Positions 38,122 to 47,208 of a stretch of DNA of 64,000 bases are shown piece by piece (the first letter of the stretch is position 1; each line of letters begins with the position of its first letter). A model generated the notes under the pieces. That model searched no databases, was not told where the DNA came from, and saw only the letters and a list, made by a program, of their open reading frames with translations. Source of the stretch: Paracoccus sp. MC1862 (lineage in GTDB: Bacteria; Pseudomonadota; Alphaproteobacteria; Rhodobacterales; Rhodobacteraceae); NCBI RefSeq assembly GCF_016617715.1, contig NZ_CP067225.1, positions 868,001 through 932,000 on the forward strand, written 5' to 3'. Both the position numbers and the translations under genes were made by a program.

Positions 38122-39299
38122 CCCTCTCGGATCAGCGTTGCTGTGGCGATCGAGGCGATGCCTTCCTCGCGCCCGGTGAAGCCCAGCCGTTCCGAGGTGG
38201 TGGCCTTGACGCTGACACGGTCGGCCTCGACCCCCATGATTTCGGCCAGCCGCGCCTGCATGGCGGTGGCGTGCGGGCCGATCTTCGGCCGCTCGCAGAC
38301 CAGCGTCACATCGGCATTGCCAAGGCGATAGCCCATCCCCCGCGCAAGCTCGGCCGCGTGGCGCAGGAAGATCTCGCTGGCCGCGCCCTTCCATTGCGGG
38401 TCCGAGGGCGGAAAGTGCCGCCCGATGTCGCCCTGCGCCAGCGCGCCATAGATGGCATCGGTCAGCGCGTGCATGCCCACATCGGCATCGGAATGGCCCA
38501 TGAGGCCCTTGTCATGCGGCACCTTCACCCCGCACAGCCAGACATGGTCGCCCGGCCCGAAGGCGTGGACGTCGTAACCATTGCCAAGCCGCACATCCAT
38601 GTCGTTCCCCCGCATCCGCAGTATCCGCCCGGCGCGCTCCATGTCGCCCGGCCATGTGATCTTGAGGTTGTCTTCGTCCCCCGGAACGATGCGGACGGCA
38701 ACCCCCTGCCTCTGCACCAGCTCCACATCGTCCGCCGCGCCCCCGGCTGCTGCACAATAAGCGGCAAGGATCACCGGCAGCGAAAACCCCTGTGGCGTCT
38801 GCGCCCGGAACAGGCCCGTGCGGTCGGCAAAGCCGGTGACGGTGGCAGCATCCCCGCGCCACAGCGCATCGGTGACTGCAAGGCCGGGAGCAGCGGCCTC
38901 GGCGCCCTCGGCCAGCGCGTCAACGACTGCGCGGATCGTGGCCGGCGTGACCAGAGGCCGCGCGCCGTCATGAATCAGGACATGAGAGATGCCCGACCCT
39001 TCCAGCGCCTCAAGCCCCGCGCGGACGCTGCCGGACCGCGACTCGGCACCCGCGACCAGCGTGACGCGCCCGCCATGCTCGGCGATGGCGCGGTCCATGT
39101 CCTCGGGATGGACGGTCACGACGATGCGCTCGAAGCCCGCGAATGCGTCGATGCTGCAGGCCAGCACGCTGCGACCCGAAAGGTCCAGCCACTGTTTCGG
39201 CATCGCGCCCCCCATGCGCGTTCCCCGCCCGGCGGCAGTGATCAGGACGGCAATGCGGTCGTGGGGCAGGGCGGGGCGGGAAGCAGTGTCGGAACTCAT
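38118..39299 (-). CDS. ispDF: Bifunctional IspD/IspF (MEP pathway)
   Basis: Fusion of 2-C-methyl-D-erythritol 4-phosphate cytidylyltransferase and 2,4-cyclodiphosphate synthase, two steps of non-mevalonate isoprenoid synthesis. The 393-residue protein has IspD motifs [37 protein letters not shown] and AQTPQGF. The IspF domain runs from about residue 236: [50 protein letters not shown]. The fused form is usual in alphaproteobacteria. First gene of the ispDF-pgpA-cinA operon. Confidence 0.96.
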   Translation of the reverse strand: MSSDTASRPALPHDRIAVLITAAGRGTRMGGAMPKQWLDLSGRSVLACSIDAFAGFERIVVTVHPEDMDRAIAEHGGRVTLVAGAESRSGSVRAGLEALEGSGISHVLIHDGARPLVTPATIRAVVDALAEGAEAAAPGLAVTDALWRGDAATVTGFADRTGLFRAQTPQGFSLPVILAAYCAAAGGAADDVELVQRQGVAVRIVPGDEDNLKITWPGDMERAGRILRMRGNDMDVRLGNGYDVHAFGPGDHVWLCGVKVPHDKGLMGHSDADVGMHALTDAIYGALAQGDIGRHFPPSDPQWKGAASEIFLRHAAELARGMGYRLGNADVTLVCERPKIGPHATAMQARLAEIMGVEADRVSVKATTSERLGFTGREEGIASIATATLIREG

Positions 39300-39380
39300 G
39301 CCAGCCGATTAGCGCGACCGGTGTCCCAAGGCCAGTGCAACACCATTTCCAGCCCAGCAGGACTTCTTTCTGGATCAAAT

Positions 39381-39415
39381 ACCCCACGGGGGACCGGGGG
39401 TGTGAAACCCCCGGT
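39381..39415. repeat. REP-like G/C palindrome (second copy)
   Basis: ACCGGGGGT (39393-39401) pairs perfectly with ACCCCCGGT (39407-39415) around GTGAA, preceded by ACCCCACGGGGG. It shares the CCC-N-GGGGG(A/T)CCGGGGG core with the element at 32141. Located in the gap between ispDF and rpiA. Confidence 0.55.
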
Positions 39416-39507
39416 GCGGCGGCTCGACCCCGGAACGCCCTCTCGCGCAGGCCGCCCGTCGCCGCTATACCCTTGGGCAACACCGCGCCAAGCGACAGGA
39501 GCCGCCG

Positions 39508-40236
39508 ATGACCGATCTTTCCCCCAGCGACCTCGCCAAGGATGCCGCCGCGCGCGCCGGGGTCGCGCTGGTGCAGGACGGGATGCGGCTGGGACTTGGG
39601 ACAGGCTCGACCGCCGTCTTCATGGTCCACCGGCTGGCCGGGCGGATCAGGGCCGAGGGGCTGCGGTTGCGCTGCGCCGCGACCAGCAGGGCAACTTGCG
39701 ACCTTGCGACGCATCTCGGCATCCATATCGAGGAACTGGACGAGATCGGCTGGCTCGACCTGACGCTGGACGGCGCGGACGAGATCGACCCCGACCTCAA
39801 TCTCATCAAGGGCGGGGGCGGCGCGCATCTGCGCGAAAAGATCACGGCCGCCGCATCCGACCGGATGGTGGTGATCGCGGACCCGACCAAGGTGGTGGAA
39901 ACGCTGGGCGCCTTCCACCTGCCGGTCGAGGTCATCCCCTTCGGCGTGGAAACAACCGTCACCCATATCCGCCGCCTGCTTGAATCGCTGGACCTGACGC
40001 AGCGGCCGATCCTTCTGCGCCAGCGCGACGGCCACACCTTCCGCACCGACGAGGGCAACCTGATCATCGACTTGTCGCTGGAAGTGATCGAGGATTGCTC
40101 GGGGCTTTCCTCGGGCCTTGCCGCGATTCCGGGCGTGGTGGAACACGGGCTGTTTCTGGGCATGTGCGATCTTGCGCTGGTGGGCGCCCCCGACGGCTCG
40201 GTGATCGAGATGACCCGGCCCGAGGTGGGGCCATGA
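39508..40236 (+). CDS. rpiA: Ribose-5-phosphate isomerase A
   Basis: Interconverts ribose 5-phosphate and ribulose 5-phosphate in the pentose phosphate pathway. The 242-residue protein has MRLGLGTGSTAVFMV, TSRATCDLA, LDLTLDGADEIDPDLNLIKGGGGAHLREK with the catalytic Asp and Lys, and GVVEHGLFLGMCD near the C-terminus. The ATG at 39508 is preceded by GACAGGAG. Overlaps gor by four bases (ATGA), so both are co-translated. Confidence 0.95.
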   Translation: MTDLSPSDLAKDAAARAGVALVQDGMRLGLGTGSTAVFMVHRLAGRIRAEGLRLRCAATSRATCDLATHLGIHIEELDEIGWLDLTLDGADEIDPDLNLIKGGGGAHLREKITAAASDRMVVIADPTKVVETLGAFHLPVEVIPFGVETTVTHIRRLLESLDLTQRPILLRQRDGHTFRTDEGNLIIDLSLEVIEDCSGLSSGLAAIPGVVEHGLFLGMCDLALVGAPDGSVIEMTRPEVGP

Positions 40237-41612
40237 GCTTCGATTACGACCTGTTCGTCATCGGCGGCGGCTCGGGTGGGGTCCGGGCCGCCCGGATCGC
40301 CGCCGGGCAGCATGGCGCGAAAGTGGCGCTGGCCGAGGAAAGCCGCATGGGCGGCACCTGCGTCATCCGCGGCTGCGTGCCGAAGAAGCTGATGATCTTC
40401 GCCTCGCAGGCCCCTGCAGCCGCCGCCGAGGCGCGAGGCTACGGCTGGGCGGATGCCGATGCCGGCCGGTTCGACTGGCCCGCCTTCCGCGACAGCCTGC
40501 ATACCGAACTGTCGCGGCTGGAAGGCATCTACGAAGGCGGGTTGCTGACCGCGGGCGTAGAGGTCCACCACAGCCGCGCGACCCTGGTCGATCACCACAC
40601 CGTCGCGCTGGCCGACGGGCGGCAGTTCACCGCCAGGCACATCCTGATCGCCGTCGGTGGCCGTCCCGCCCTGCCGGGCATCCCCGGCGAGGAGCTGGGG
40701 ATGATCTCGGACGACCTGTTCACCATGGAGAAGATGCCCGGCCGCGTGCTGGTCGTCGGCGGCGGCTTCATCGCCTGCGAATTCGCGACGATCCTGCAGG
40801 GCATGGGGGCCGAGACGACGCTGGCCTATCGCGGCGACAGGCTGCTGCGCGGCTTTGACGAGGGCGGGCGCACGCTTGTCACCAACCAACTGGCCCATAT
40901 CGGCGTCACCCTGCGGCTGAACGCCAATCCCGCAAGGCTTGACCGTGACAGCGACGGCATCCGCGTCACCTATGAGGACGGGGCAACTGAACACCACGAC
41001 GCGGTGATGTTCGCGACCGGCCGCAAGCCCTACACCGGGGGGCTGGGGCTGGAGAACACCGGCGTCAAGCGGGGCAAGCGGGGCGAGATCGTCGTGGACG
41101 AATGGTCGCAGACCGCCGTGCCCTCGATCTTCGCTGTGGGCGACGTGACCGACCGCGTGAATCTGACCCCCGTCGCGATCCGCGAAGGACACGCCTTTGC
41201 CGATACGGTCTTCGGCGCCCAGCCCCGCCGCGTCTGCCATGACCTCGTGGCCAGCGCCGTCTATGTCCGTCCGCATGAGCTTGCCACCATCGGCCTGACC
41301 GAGGAGGACGCGGCCGAGCAAGGCCCCATCGAGGTCTATGAGGCGGTGTTCCGCCCCATGCGCTCGCTTTTCGCGGGGTCGGATCTTCGCGCGATGATGA
41401 AGCTGATCGTGGACGCGGACAACCGCCGGGTGCTGGGCTGCCATATCTTCGCCCCCGAGGCGGGCGAGATGATCCAGCTTGTCGCCGTGGCGGTGGGCAT
41501 GTGCGCGACCAAGGAACAGTTCGACGCCGCCATCGCCGTCCACCCGACGCTGGCCGAGGAACTGGTAACGATGCGCCTGCCGGTGCGCCGCGCAGGCGGC
41601 GCCAGGGCCTGA
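40233..41612 (+). CDS. gor: Glutathione-disulfide reductase
   Basis: NADPH-dependent flavoenzyme that regenerates reduced glutathione. The 459-residue product has the FAD motif FVIGGGSGGVRAAR and the redox-active disulfide in GGTCVIRGCVPKKL (Cys at about 43 and 48). The NADPH motif VLVVGGGFIACEF, the FAD motif IFAVGDVTDR and the dimer-domain HPTLAEELVTM with the catalytic His follow. The CVIRGC spacing matches alphaproteobacterial glutathione reductases rather than lipoamide dehydrogenase. Confidence 0.94.
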   Translation: MSFDYDLFVIGGGSGGVRAARIAAGQHGAKVALAEESRMGGTCVIRGCVPKKLMIFASQAPAAAAEARGYGWADADAGRFDWPAFRDSLHTELSRLEGIYEGGLLTAGVEVHHSRATLVDHHTVALADGRQFTARHILIAVGGRPALPGIPGEELGMISDDLFTMEKMPGRVLVVGGGFIACEFATILQGMGAETTLAYRGDRLLRGFDEGGRTLVTNQLAHIGVTLRLNANPARLDRDSDGIRVTYEDGATEHHDAVMFATGRKPYTGGLGLENTGVKRGKRGEIVVDEWSQTAVPSIFAVGDVTDRVNLTPVAIREGHAFADTVFGAQPRRVCHDLVASAVYVRPHELATIGLTEEDAAEQGPIEVYEAVFRPMRSLFAGSDLRAMMKLIVDADNRRVLGCHIFAPEAGEMIQLVAVAVGMCATKEQFDAAIAVHPTLAEELVTMRLPVRRAGGARA

Positions 41613-41657
41613 CGCGATCTTGTGGCGCGCAGGGCGGGGCGCCTGCCGGCAAGGTCT

Positions 41658-41685
41658 TGTCCCTGCGGGCAATGTCCCTAGTTAG
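41658..41685 (+). promoter_or_regulatory. Possible hflK promoter
   Basis: TTGTCC (41658-41663) and TAGTTA (41680-41685) are separated by 16 bases, 28 bases upstream of the hflK start codon. Both hexamers are partial matches to the housekeeping consensus. Confidence 0.35.
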
Positions 41686-41713
41686 GACATGACTTCACAC
41701 GAAAGGCAGACGG

Positions 41714-42985
41714 ATGGCACAACAGGGACCATGGGGCGGCGGCAATGGCGGTGGCGATGACGACCGGCCGGCCCGTCCGCAGGCCCCGAAACCCGATGGG
41801 GGTGGGCCTCAGCGTCCCTGGGGGCAACCGGGACCCGATCAGCAGCCTCCGAACGGCGGCAAGCGCCCCGAGCAGATTCCCGAGATCGAGGAACTGATGC
41901 GCAAGGGCCAGGACCGGCTGCGCGTGCTGATGGGCGGGCGCGACGGCACCCCCCGGACGGGTGGTCCGCGTGGCCCGCGCCGCCAGATGCCCAGCATGGA
42001 CCGCGGCAAATGGGGCATCGCCGCCCTTGTCGCGGTGGCCCTTTGGGGATTTGCCAGCATCTACCAGGTGGACACCTCTGAAAAATCGGTCGAGCTTCTG
42101 TTCGGGCGTCCCTATGCCGTGCGCGATGACGGTCTGAACTTTGCGCCTTGGCCCTTTGTCACCTACCAGATCGTCGGCGTGACCCGCGAACGGACCATCG
42201 ACATCGGCACCGGCCGCGACCCGATGGACAGCGGCCTGATGCTGACCCGCGACCAGAACATCGTGGACCTGACCTACCAGGTGGTCTGGAACGTGTCGAA
42301 CCCGGAACAATACCTGTTCAACCTCGCCGATCCCGAGGGCACGATCCGCGCCGTGGCCGAAAGCGCCATGCGCGACATCGTGGCCCGCAGCGAGCTTTCG
42401 CCGATCCTGAACCGCGACCGCGGCGTGATCGCCCGCGACCTGGAACTGGCGATTCAGGCGACGCTGGACAGCTATCAGGCCGGCATCAACGTGGTGCGGG
42501 TGAACCTCGGCCGTGCCGACCCGCCCGCCGAGGTCATCGACAGCTTCCGCGAGGTGCAGGCCGCCCAGCAGGAACGCGACCGGCTGGAAAAAGAGGCCGA
42601 CGCCTATGCGAACCGTGTGCTGGCCGGCGCGCGGGGCGAGGCCGCAGCGGTGGTCGAGCAGTCCGAGGCCTACCGCGCCCAGGCTGTCAACGCGGCACAG
42701 GGTGAGGCTGCGCGCTTTACCTCGGTCTATGACGAATATGTCAAGGCGCCCGAAGTGACCCGGCGCCGGATGTATCTGGAAACCATGGAGCGGGTTCTGG
42801 GCAACGTGAACAAGGTGCTGATCGACGGTGAAGCGGGGCAGGGCGTCGTGCCCTATCTGCCGCTGGATCAGCTTCGCAGCGGGCCGCCGCCCGCCGCCCG
42901 CAGCGGCACCAGCGACGTCAACGCCGCGAACAGCGGGGCCACCAGCAACACGACCATCGCAACCGCGCCGACGGGGGGCAACTGA
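41714..42985 (+). CDS. hflK: FtsH protease regulator HflK
   Basis: Band-7/SPFH membrane protein that with HflC forms a cage around FtsH. The 423-residue protein has a long Gly/Pro-rich cytoplasmic N-terminus, a membrane helix at about residues 100-117 (GIAALVAVALWGFASIY), then the SPFH domain (VDTSEKSVELLFGRPYA, TRDQNIVDLTYQVVWNV, ARSELSPILNRDR). A coiled coil follows, rich in Ala/Glu/Arg (EVQAAQQERDRLEKEAD). The Ser/Thr/Asn-rich tail is short. Its stop overlaps the hflC ATG. Confidence 0.93.
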   Translation: MAQQGPWGGGNGGGDDDRPARPQAPKPDGGGPQRPWGQPGPDQQPPNGGKRPEQIPEIEELMRKGQDRLRVLMGGRDGTPRTGGPRGPRRQMPSMDRGKWGIAALVAVALWGFASIYQVDTSEKSVELLFGRPYAVRDDGLNFAPWPFVTYQIVGVTRERTIDIGTGRDPMDSGLMLTRDQNIVDLTYQVVWNVSNPEQYLFNLADPEGTIRAVAESAMRDIVARSELSPILNRDRGVIARDLELAIQATLDSYQAGINVVRVNLGRADPPAEVIDSFREVQAAQQERDRLEKEADAYANRVLAGARGEAAAVVEQSEAYRAQAVNAAQGEAARFTSVYDEYVKAPEVTRRRMYLETMERVLGNVNKVLIDGEAGQGVVPYLPLDQLRSGPPPAARSGTSDVNAANSGATSNTTIATAPTGGN

Positions 42986-44253
42986 TGCGCCGTACCTTAT
43001 CCATCCTTGCCCTGCCGCTGGTTGTCGTCGTGGCGGTCGTCGTCATGGCCTCGATCTACATCGTCGACGTGCGTGAAAAGGTGCTGGTCCTGCGCTTCGG
43101 CGAGGTCGTCACCGTTCGTGAGGAGCCGGGCCTTGGCTTCAAGCTGCCGATCATCGACCGCATTGTACGCTATGACGCGCGGATCCTCGGCCTGCAGACC
43201 GACCCGATGGAAGTCACGCCGCTGGACGATCGCCGCCTTGTGGTGGACGCATTCGCGCGCTGGCAGATCGCCGACGCCGTCACCTTTCGCCGCGCCGTTG
43301 GCGAAGGCGGGATCGAGTTCGCCCAGCAGCGGCTTGCCGGCATCATGACCAACGCCATCCGCGGCGTGCTGGGGTCGGTTCCCTCGACCACGGTGCTGTC
43401 GGATGACCGGACCGCGCTGATGGCGCAGATCCGCGACGTGGCCCGGCGCGAGGCGGATTCCCTCGGCATCCAGGTCATCGACGTGCGCCTGACCCGCACC
43501 GACCTGCCGGAACAGAACCTGGCCGCCACCTATGCCCGAATGCGGGCGGAACGGGAACGCGAAGCCGCCGACGAGATCGCGCGCGGTGGCGAGGCCGCGC
43601 AGCGCGTCCGCGCCACCGCCGACCGGACGGTGGTGGAACTGACCTCGGACGCGCGCCGCAAGGCCGAGATCGTCCGCGGTGAGGCCGACGCCCAGCGCAA
43701 CGCCATCTACGCCGAAGCCTTCGGCCGCGACCCCGAGTTCTTCGCCTTCACCCGCTCGATGACCGCCTATGAGCGGGCGCTGCAGCAGGGCAACAGCTCG
43801 ATCGTGATGAACCCGACCGGCGAGTTCTTCAGCTATCTCGGCACCGGCGCGGACAGCGGCATCAACCCGGTGGCGGTCCCGCCTGAGGTCTCGGCGGCAG
43901 TTCCGCCGGATGCCCCGTCGTCCCGCGAGGTGGCCGAGGAAGCCGCGGCGCAGGCCGCTGCCGCTGCCGCCGAGGCCGAGGCCGCCGCCGAGGCTGCGTT
44001 GAGCCTCAGCGAAACCGAGGTTGTTGAGGGTGCCGAACAGCCCGTGGGCGGCGATCCCGTCCAGCCGGAGACCGCTCCGAGCGGCGATGCCCTGACGGGC
44101 GCGGCGGCTGTCGACCCCACGGCAGCCCCTCCGGCACTCGGCGACGAGGCGCCCGATGCGGCGGCCGTCCCGTCCGGGGAAGCGGTCCTGCCCCAGGCCG
44201 GGGTGACGACGCAGACCGTGCCGGTCGAACCCGCCGCCCCTGCCGGGAACTGA
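42985..44253 (+). CDS. hflC: FtsH protease regulator HflC with long acidic tail
   Basis: Partner of HflK in the periplasmic HflKC complex. It has an N-terminal signal anchor (residues 5-26), then the SPFH domain (VDVREKVLVLRFGEV, LDDRRLVVDAFARWQI) and a coiled coil (ARMRAEREREAADEIAR). The usual ending AFTRSMTAYERAL and the SIVMNPTGEFFSYL segment are present. Beyond about residue 290 there is an extra 130-residue Ala/Pro/Glu/Val-rich, probably disordered tail, which makes it 422 residues, clearly longer than typical HflC (about 300-340). It would lie on the periplasmic side. Confidence 0.92.
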   Translation: MRRTLSILALPLVVVVAVVVMASIYIVDVREKVLVLRFGEVVTVREEPGLGFKLPIIDRIVRYDARILGLQTDPMEVTPLDDRRLVVDAFARWQIADAVTFRRAVGEGGIEFAQQRLAGIMTNAIRGVLGSVPSTTVLSDDRTALMAQIRDVARREADSLGIQVIDVRLTRTDLPEQNLAATYARMRAEREREAADEIARGGEAAQRVRATADRTVVELTSDARRKAEIVRGEADAQRNAIYAEAFGRDPEFFAFTRSMTAYERALQQGNSSIVMNPTGEFFSYLGTGADSGINPVAVPPEVSAAVPPDAPSSREVAEEAAAQAAAAAAEAEAAAEAALSLSETEVVEGAEQPVGGDPVQPETAPSGDALTGAAAVDPTAAPPALGDEAPDAAAVPSGEAVLPQAGVTTQTVPVEPAAPAGN

Positions 44254-44274
44254 TCCGGCGCAGGCTTGTTGACG

Positions 44275-44305
44275 AAAGGCGCGGCCCGTCCCGGTCGCGC
44301 CTTTT
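44275..44305 (+). terminator. Terminator between hflC and the DegP-type gene
   Basis: AAAGGCGCG (44275-44283) pairs perfectly with CGCGCCTTT (44296-44304) around a 12-base loop and is followed by a T. It ends the hflKC transcript, so the protease gene at 44473 needs its own promoter in the 170-base gap. Confidence 0.75.
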
Positions 44306-44472
44306 CGCATTTCCCCGGAGGAAGCCTGAAAATCCCCGTCAAGCAACTTTTGCTTTCACAGGAAAATGACGGAAAGATGTGTTGCGCGCCGGCAACGCCT
44401 TACCCCATATCCCGGCCAATCCCCGTGGCCGGTCGGGGACTGCATGAACCGGTCAAGTCATGGAGATCATGG

Positions 44473-46113
44473 ATGAGTTTCAATCCTCTGAAGGTCCGGC
44501 TCGGCCTGACGGCCTCGGCCGTGGCGCTGTCGCTGGCCCTTGCCCCCGCCATTGCCCAGCAGGCCGAACCCGCCCCCGAGAACCTTCAGGAACAGCAGGT
44601 GACGCCGACGCAGGCGCAACCGTCCGAAACCCCCGAGACCACGACCGTCCCCGGCGAGGCGATGACGGGCGAGGTGCCGCAGGCTCCTGACGCGACCACC
44701 TCACAGGGGGAACAGGTCGCCGCGACCGCCGGCGTCATGCCCCAGACATTCGCCGACATCGTCGAGCAGGTCAGCCCGGCCGTCGTCAACATCACCACCA
44801 CCGCCATCGTGTCGCGGCCGGTCAATCAGTTCCCCGGCTTCCCGCAGGGCAGCCCCTTCTCGGACCTGTTCCGCGACTTCGGGATTCCCGGTCCCGGCGG
44901 CCCCGGATCGCCCTTCGAGGGAGGGCCGCAGATGCAGCAGCGGTCGAACGCGCTGGGATCGGGCTTCGTCGTGTCCTCGGAAGGGCTGATCGTCACCAAC
45001 AACCATGTGATCGAGGGCGCCGACGAGATCGAGATCGAGTTCTATTCCGGCGCCCGCCTTCCGGCGACGCTGGTCGGGACCGACCCCACCACGGACATCG
45101 CCGTGCTGAAGGTCGAGGCGGAAAATCCGCTGCCCTTCGTCAGCTTCGGCGACAGCGACGAAGCCCGCGTGGGCGACTGGGTTCTGGCGCTGGGGAACCC
45201 GCTGGGGCAGGGCTTTTCCGCCACCACCGGCATCGTTTCGGCGAAAAGCCGGGCGCTGACGGGCACCTATGACGACTTCATCCAGACGGATGCGGCGATC
45301 AACCGGGGCAACTCGGGCGGGCCGCTGTTCAACCTGCAGGGCGAGGTGATCGGCGTGAACACCGCGATCCTGTCGCCCAGCGGCGGCTCGATCGGGATCG
45401 GCTTCTCGATGGCGTCGAACGTCGTGTCGGGCGTCGTGGACCAGTTGCAGGAATATGGCGAGACCCGGCGCGGCTGGTTGGGCGTCAAGATTCAGGACGT
45501 CAGCCCCGACATCGCGGAATCGCTGGGTCTTGCATCCGAGGCGGGCGCGATGGTCACGGATGTTCCGCCCGGCCCGGCCGCCGATGCGGGCATCCAGGCC
45601 GGCGATGTCATCGCCGCCTTTGCGGGCGGCGAGGTCGAGGACACCCGCGACCTCGTCCGCCGCGTGGCCGCGGCCCCGGTCGGCGAGGCGGTGGACGTGA
45701 CCGTGATGCGCGACGGCGAGCCGGTGACGCTGCAGATCACGCTGGGCCGGCGCGAGCTTGCCGATGCGGATGGCACGGGCCAGCGGCCGGAGGGCAGCGG
45801 GACGCAGGAATCGTCCAGCCAGGTGCTGGGGATGACGCTTGCGCCGATGACGCCGGAACTCGCCGCCCGGATGCAGATGCCGGAAGGCACGTCCGGGCTG
45901 GTCGTGCAGGACATCGACGCCACCAGCGACGCCTCGGCCAAGGGGCTGCGCACGGGCGACCTGATCGTCGAGGCGGGCCAGCAGCCGGTCGCGAGCGTGG
46001 CCGACCTGAACGCCCGCATCACCGAGGCGCGCGAGGCCGGGCGCCAGTCCGTGCTGGTGCTGATCCGCCGCGAAGGCGAGCCACGCTTCGTCGCCTTGTC
46101 GATCGAAGAGTGA
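44473..46113 (+). CDS. DegP/MucD-type periplasmic serine protease (Do family)
   Basis: Periplasmic protease-chaperone for misfolded envelope proteins. The 546-residue product has a signal peptide (about residues 1-28, ending AIAQ), then a Gln/Glu/Thr-rich linker. The trypsin-like domain carries His in VTNNHVIEGADE, Asp in TTDIAVLKV and Ser in NRGNSGGPLFN. Two PDZ domains follow (RRGWLGVKIQDV onward, and VLGMTLAPMTPEL onward). I use the ATG at 44473, with GGAGAT 7 bases upstream. It follows hflK-hflC, as in related genomes, but has a terminator between. Confidence 0.93.
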   Translation: MSFNPLKVRLGLTASAVALSLALAPAIAQQAEPAPENLQEQQVTPTQAQPSETPETTTVPGEAMTGEVPQAPDATTSQGEQVAATAGVMPQTFADIVEQVSPAVVNITTTAIVSRPVNQFPGFPQGSPFSDLFRDFGIPGPGGPGSPFEGGPQMQQRSNALGSGFVVSSEGLIVTNNHVIEGADEIEIEFYSGARLPATLVGTDPTTDIAVLKVEAENPLPFVSFGDSDEARVGDWVLALGNPLGQGFSATTGIVSAKSRALTGTYDDFIQTDAAINRGNSGGPLFNLQGEVIGVNTAILSPSGGSIGIGFSMASNVVSGVVDQLQEYGETRRGWLGVKIQDVSPDIAESLGLASEAGAMVTDVPPGPAADAGIQAGDVIAAFAGGEVEDTRDLVRRVAAAPVGEAVDVTVMRDGEPVTLQITLGRRELADADGTGQRPEGSGTQESSSQVLGMTLAPMTPELAARMQMPEGTSGLVVQDIDATSDASAKGLRTGDLIVEAGQQPVASVADLNARITEAREAGRQSVLVLIRREGEPRFVALSIEE

Positions 46114-46131
46114 CCCACCCGTCATGAAACG

Positions 46132-46159
46132 AAAAGAGGCGCCCGGGGGCGCCTCTTTT
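46132..46159. terminator. Bidirectional terminator between convergent genes
   Basis: AAAAGAGGCGCC (46132-46143) pairs perfectly with GGCGCCTCTTTT (46148-46159) around a CGGG loop. A T tract lies on both strands, so it can end both the DegP-type gene and the IalB-like gene. Confidence 0.9.
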
Positions 46160-46189
46160 GCATTGCGGAAAGCAGGCTTACTGGCTTGC

Positions 46190-46897
46190 TTACTGGTTTG
46201 CGCCGACAAGGCCCTGCAGCTCGGTGAAACCTGCGGTGAAGCCGGCCAGCGACACCGTCAGGTCGACCATGTTTTCCTCTGGCTCTCCGCCGAAGGGCAG
46301 CAGCGTCACGGTCGCGGTGCTGCCGCGCTTGAGCAGGTTCAGTTCGTCCTCGGTCATCCCCAGCCGCGAGACGCAGCCGATCGCGGCGCAGACGATGAAG
46401 GGATAGCGGTTGGCCTCGCCCGAGCCGATCTGCAGGCCCATGCCCGCCTGAAGGTCGGTTTCCAGGGGCGCCACGAAGTTCAGCACCGCCGCAGCCTCGC
46501 CGCTGAAGGGGATCACGGAAAGCTCGGCCACGGGAGTTTCCTTTTCGTCCCGCAGCAACTGGTAAAGCTCGCAAGGGTCCTTGCCGTCAGGGGTTCTCAG
46601 GCAGCGCAACTGCCAGTCGCCGTGGGTCGCTTTCGCGTAATAGCTGCCGACCTGGTCCTGCGCTGCGGCGGCCTGCCCCTCGGCTGGTGCTTCTGCGTCC
46701 GCGGGCGTCCCGGCCGGCGCGGCCTCGGCCCCAGATTCGGCCTGTGGCGGCGCTGCATCCGCAGCCGGGGCATCGGTGGTCTCGGCGGGCGCAGTGACGG
46801 GGGGCGGGGTCTGTTCGGTGGGTTCCTGTGCATGGGCGGCGGCGAAGGGAGCCACCGCGATCAGGGCCGCCAGCACGGCAGAGGAGGTGCGAGCCAT
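46190..46897 (-). CDS. Invasion-associated locus B (IalB) family protein
   Basis: A 235-residue exported protein of the IalB family (PF06776). It has a signal peptide (about residues 1-23, ending AHA), a Pro/Ala/Glu-rich linker to about residue 80, then the IalB domain. The domain carries GDWQLRCLRTPDGKDPCELYQLL with two cysteines, VAELSVIPFSG, and VCAAIGCVSRLGM with two more; these could form disulfides. In Bartonella IalB aids entry into cells; in free-living relatives the role is unknown. A second in-frame TAA follows 12 bases after the stop through a short duplication. Confidence 0.88.
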   Translation of the reverse strand: MARTSSAVLAALIAVAPFAAAHAQEPTEQTPPPVTAPAETTDAPAADAAPPQAESGAEAAPAGTPADAEAPAEGQAAAAQDQVGSYYAKATHGDWQLRCLRTPDGKDPCELYQLLRDEKETPVAELSVIPFSGEAAAVLNFVAPLETDLQAGMGLQIGSGEANRYPFIVCAAIGCVSRLGMTEDELNLLKRGSTATVTLLPFGGEPEENMVDLTVSLAGFTAGFTELQGLVGANQ

Positions 46898-46975
46898 ATG
46901 GTATCCTTTCGGCTGAACGCGGCGGCCCTGTTAGCACGGGCGCGGGCCCTTGTCAGCGGCAGCCGACCCCTCTGA

Positions 46976-47057
46976 CCGGCAAGGCGACAGGGAAAGGGGA
47001 ACGACTCCGAAGCTTCGTTCCCCCTCCGTCCCTGTCGGACTGGCGGTTTATTGCCGG
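46976..47057. other. Three-tier inverted repeat in the ialB/HerA-like gap
   Basis: Three nested perfect arms share one axis: CCGGCAA (46976-46982) with TTGCCGG (47051-47057), CGACAGGGA (46985-46993) with TCCCTGTCG (47029-47037), and GGGGAACGA (46996-47004) with TCGTTCCCC (47015-47023). The rest of the 311-base gap (46898-47208) shows no gene. A structured leader, a small RNA or a DNA-level element are all possible; no T tract follows on either strand. Confidence 0.7.
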
Positions 47058-47208
47058 GGACCTTAGGGGCAGCCGCAACCAGCGTCAATTAACCGGAAAA
47101 GACAGGTGGCAACTGCCGGAAAACCATTGCGTTGGCAGCACCGGCACCGCTGGCGAGGGTGGACAAATCAGGTATGCTCGACGCGACGCAGCCGCCAGAG
47201 GCCCCCCC

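Noticed and set aside
46828-47208. A longer start for the HerA-like ATPase
   Set aside because: The extra 127 residues overlap the ialB start and the nested hairpin, contain low-complexity sequence and lack family similarity; GTG at 47209 has AGAGG upstream.
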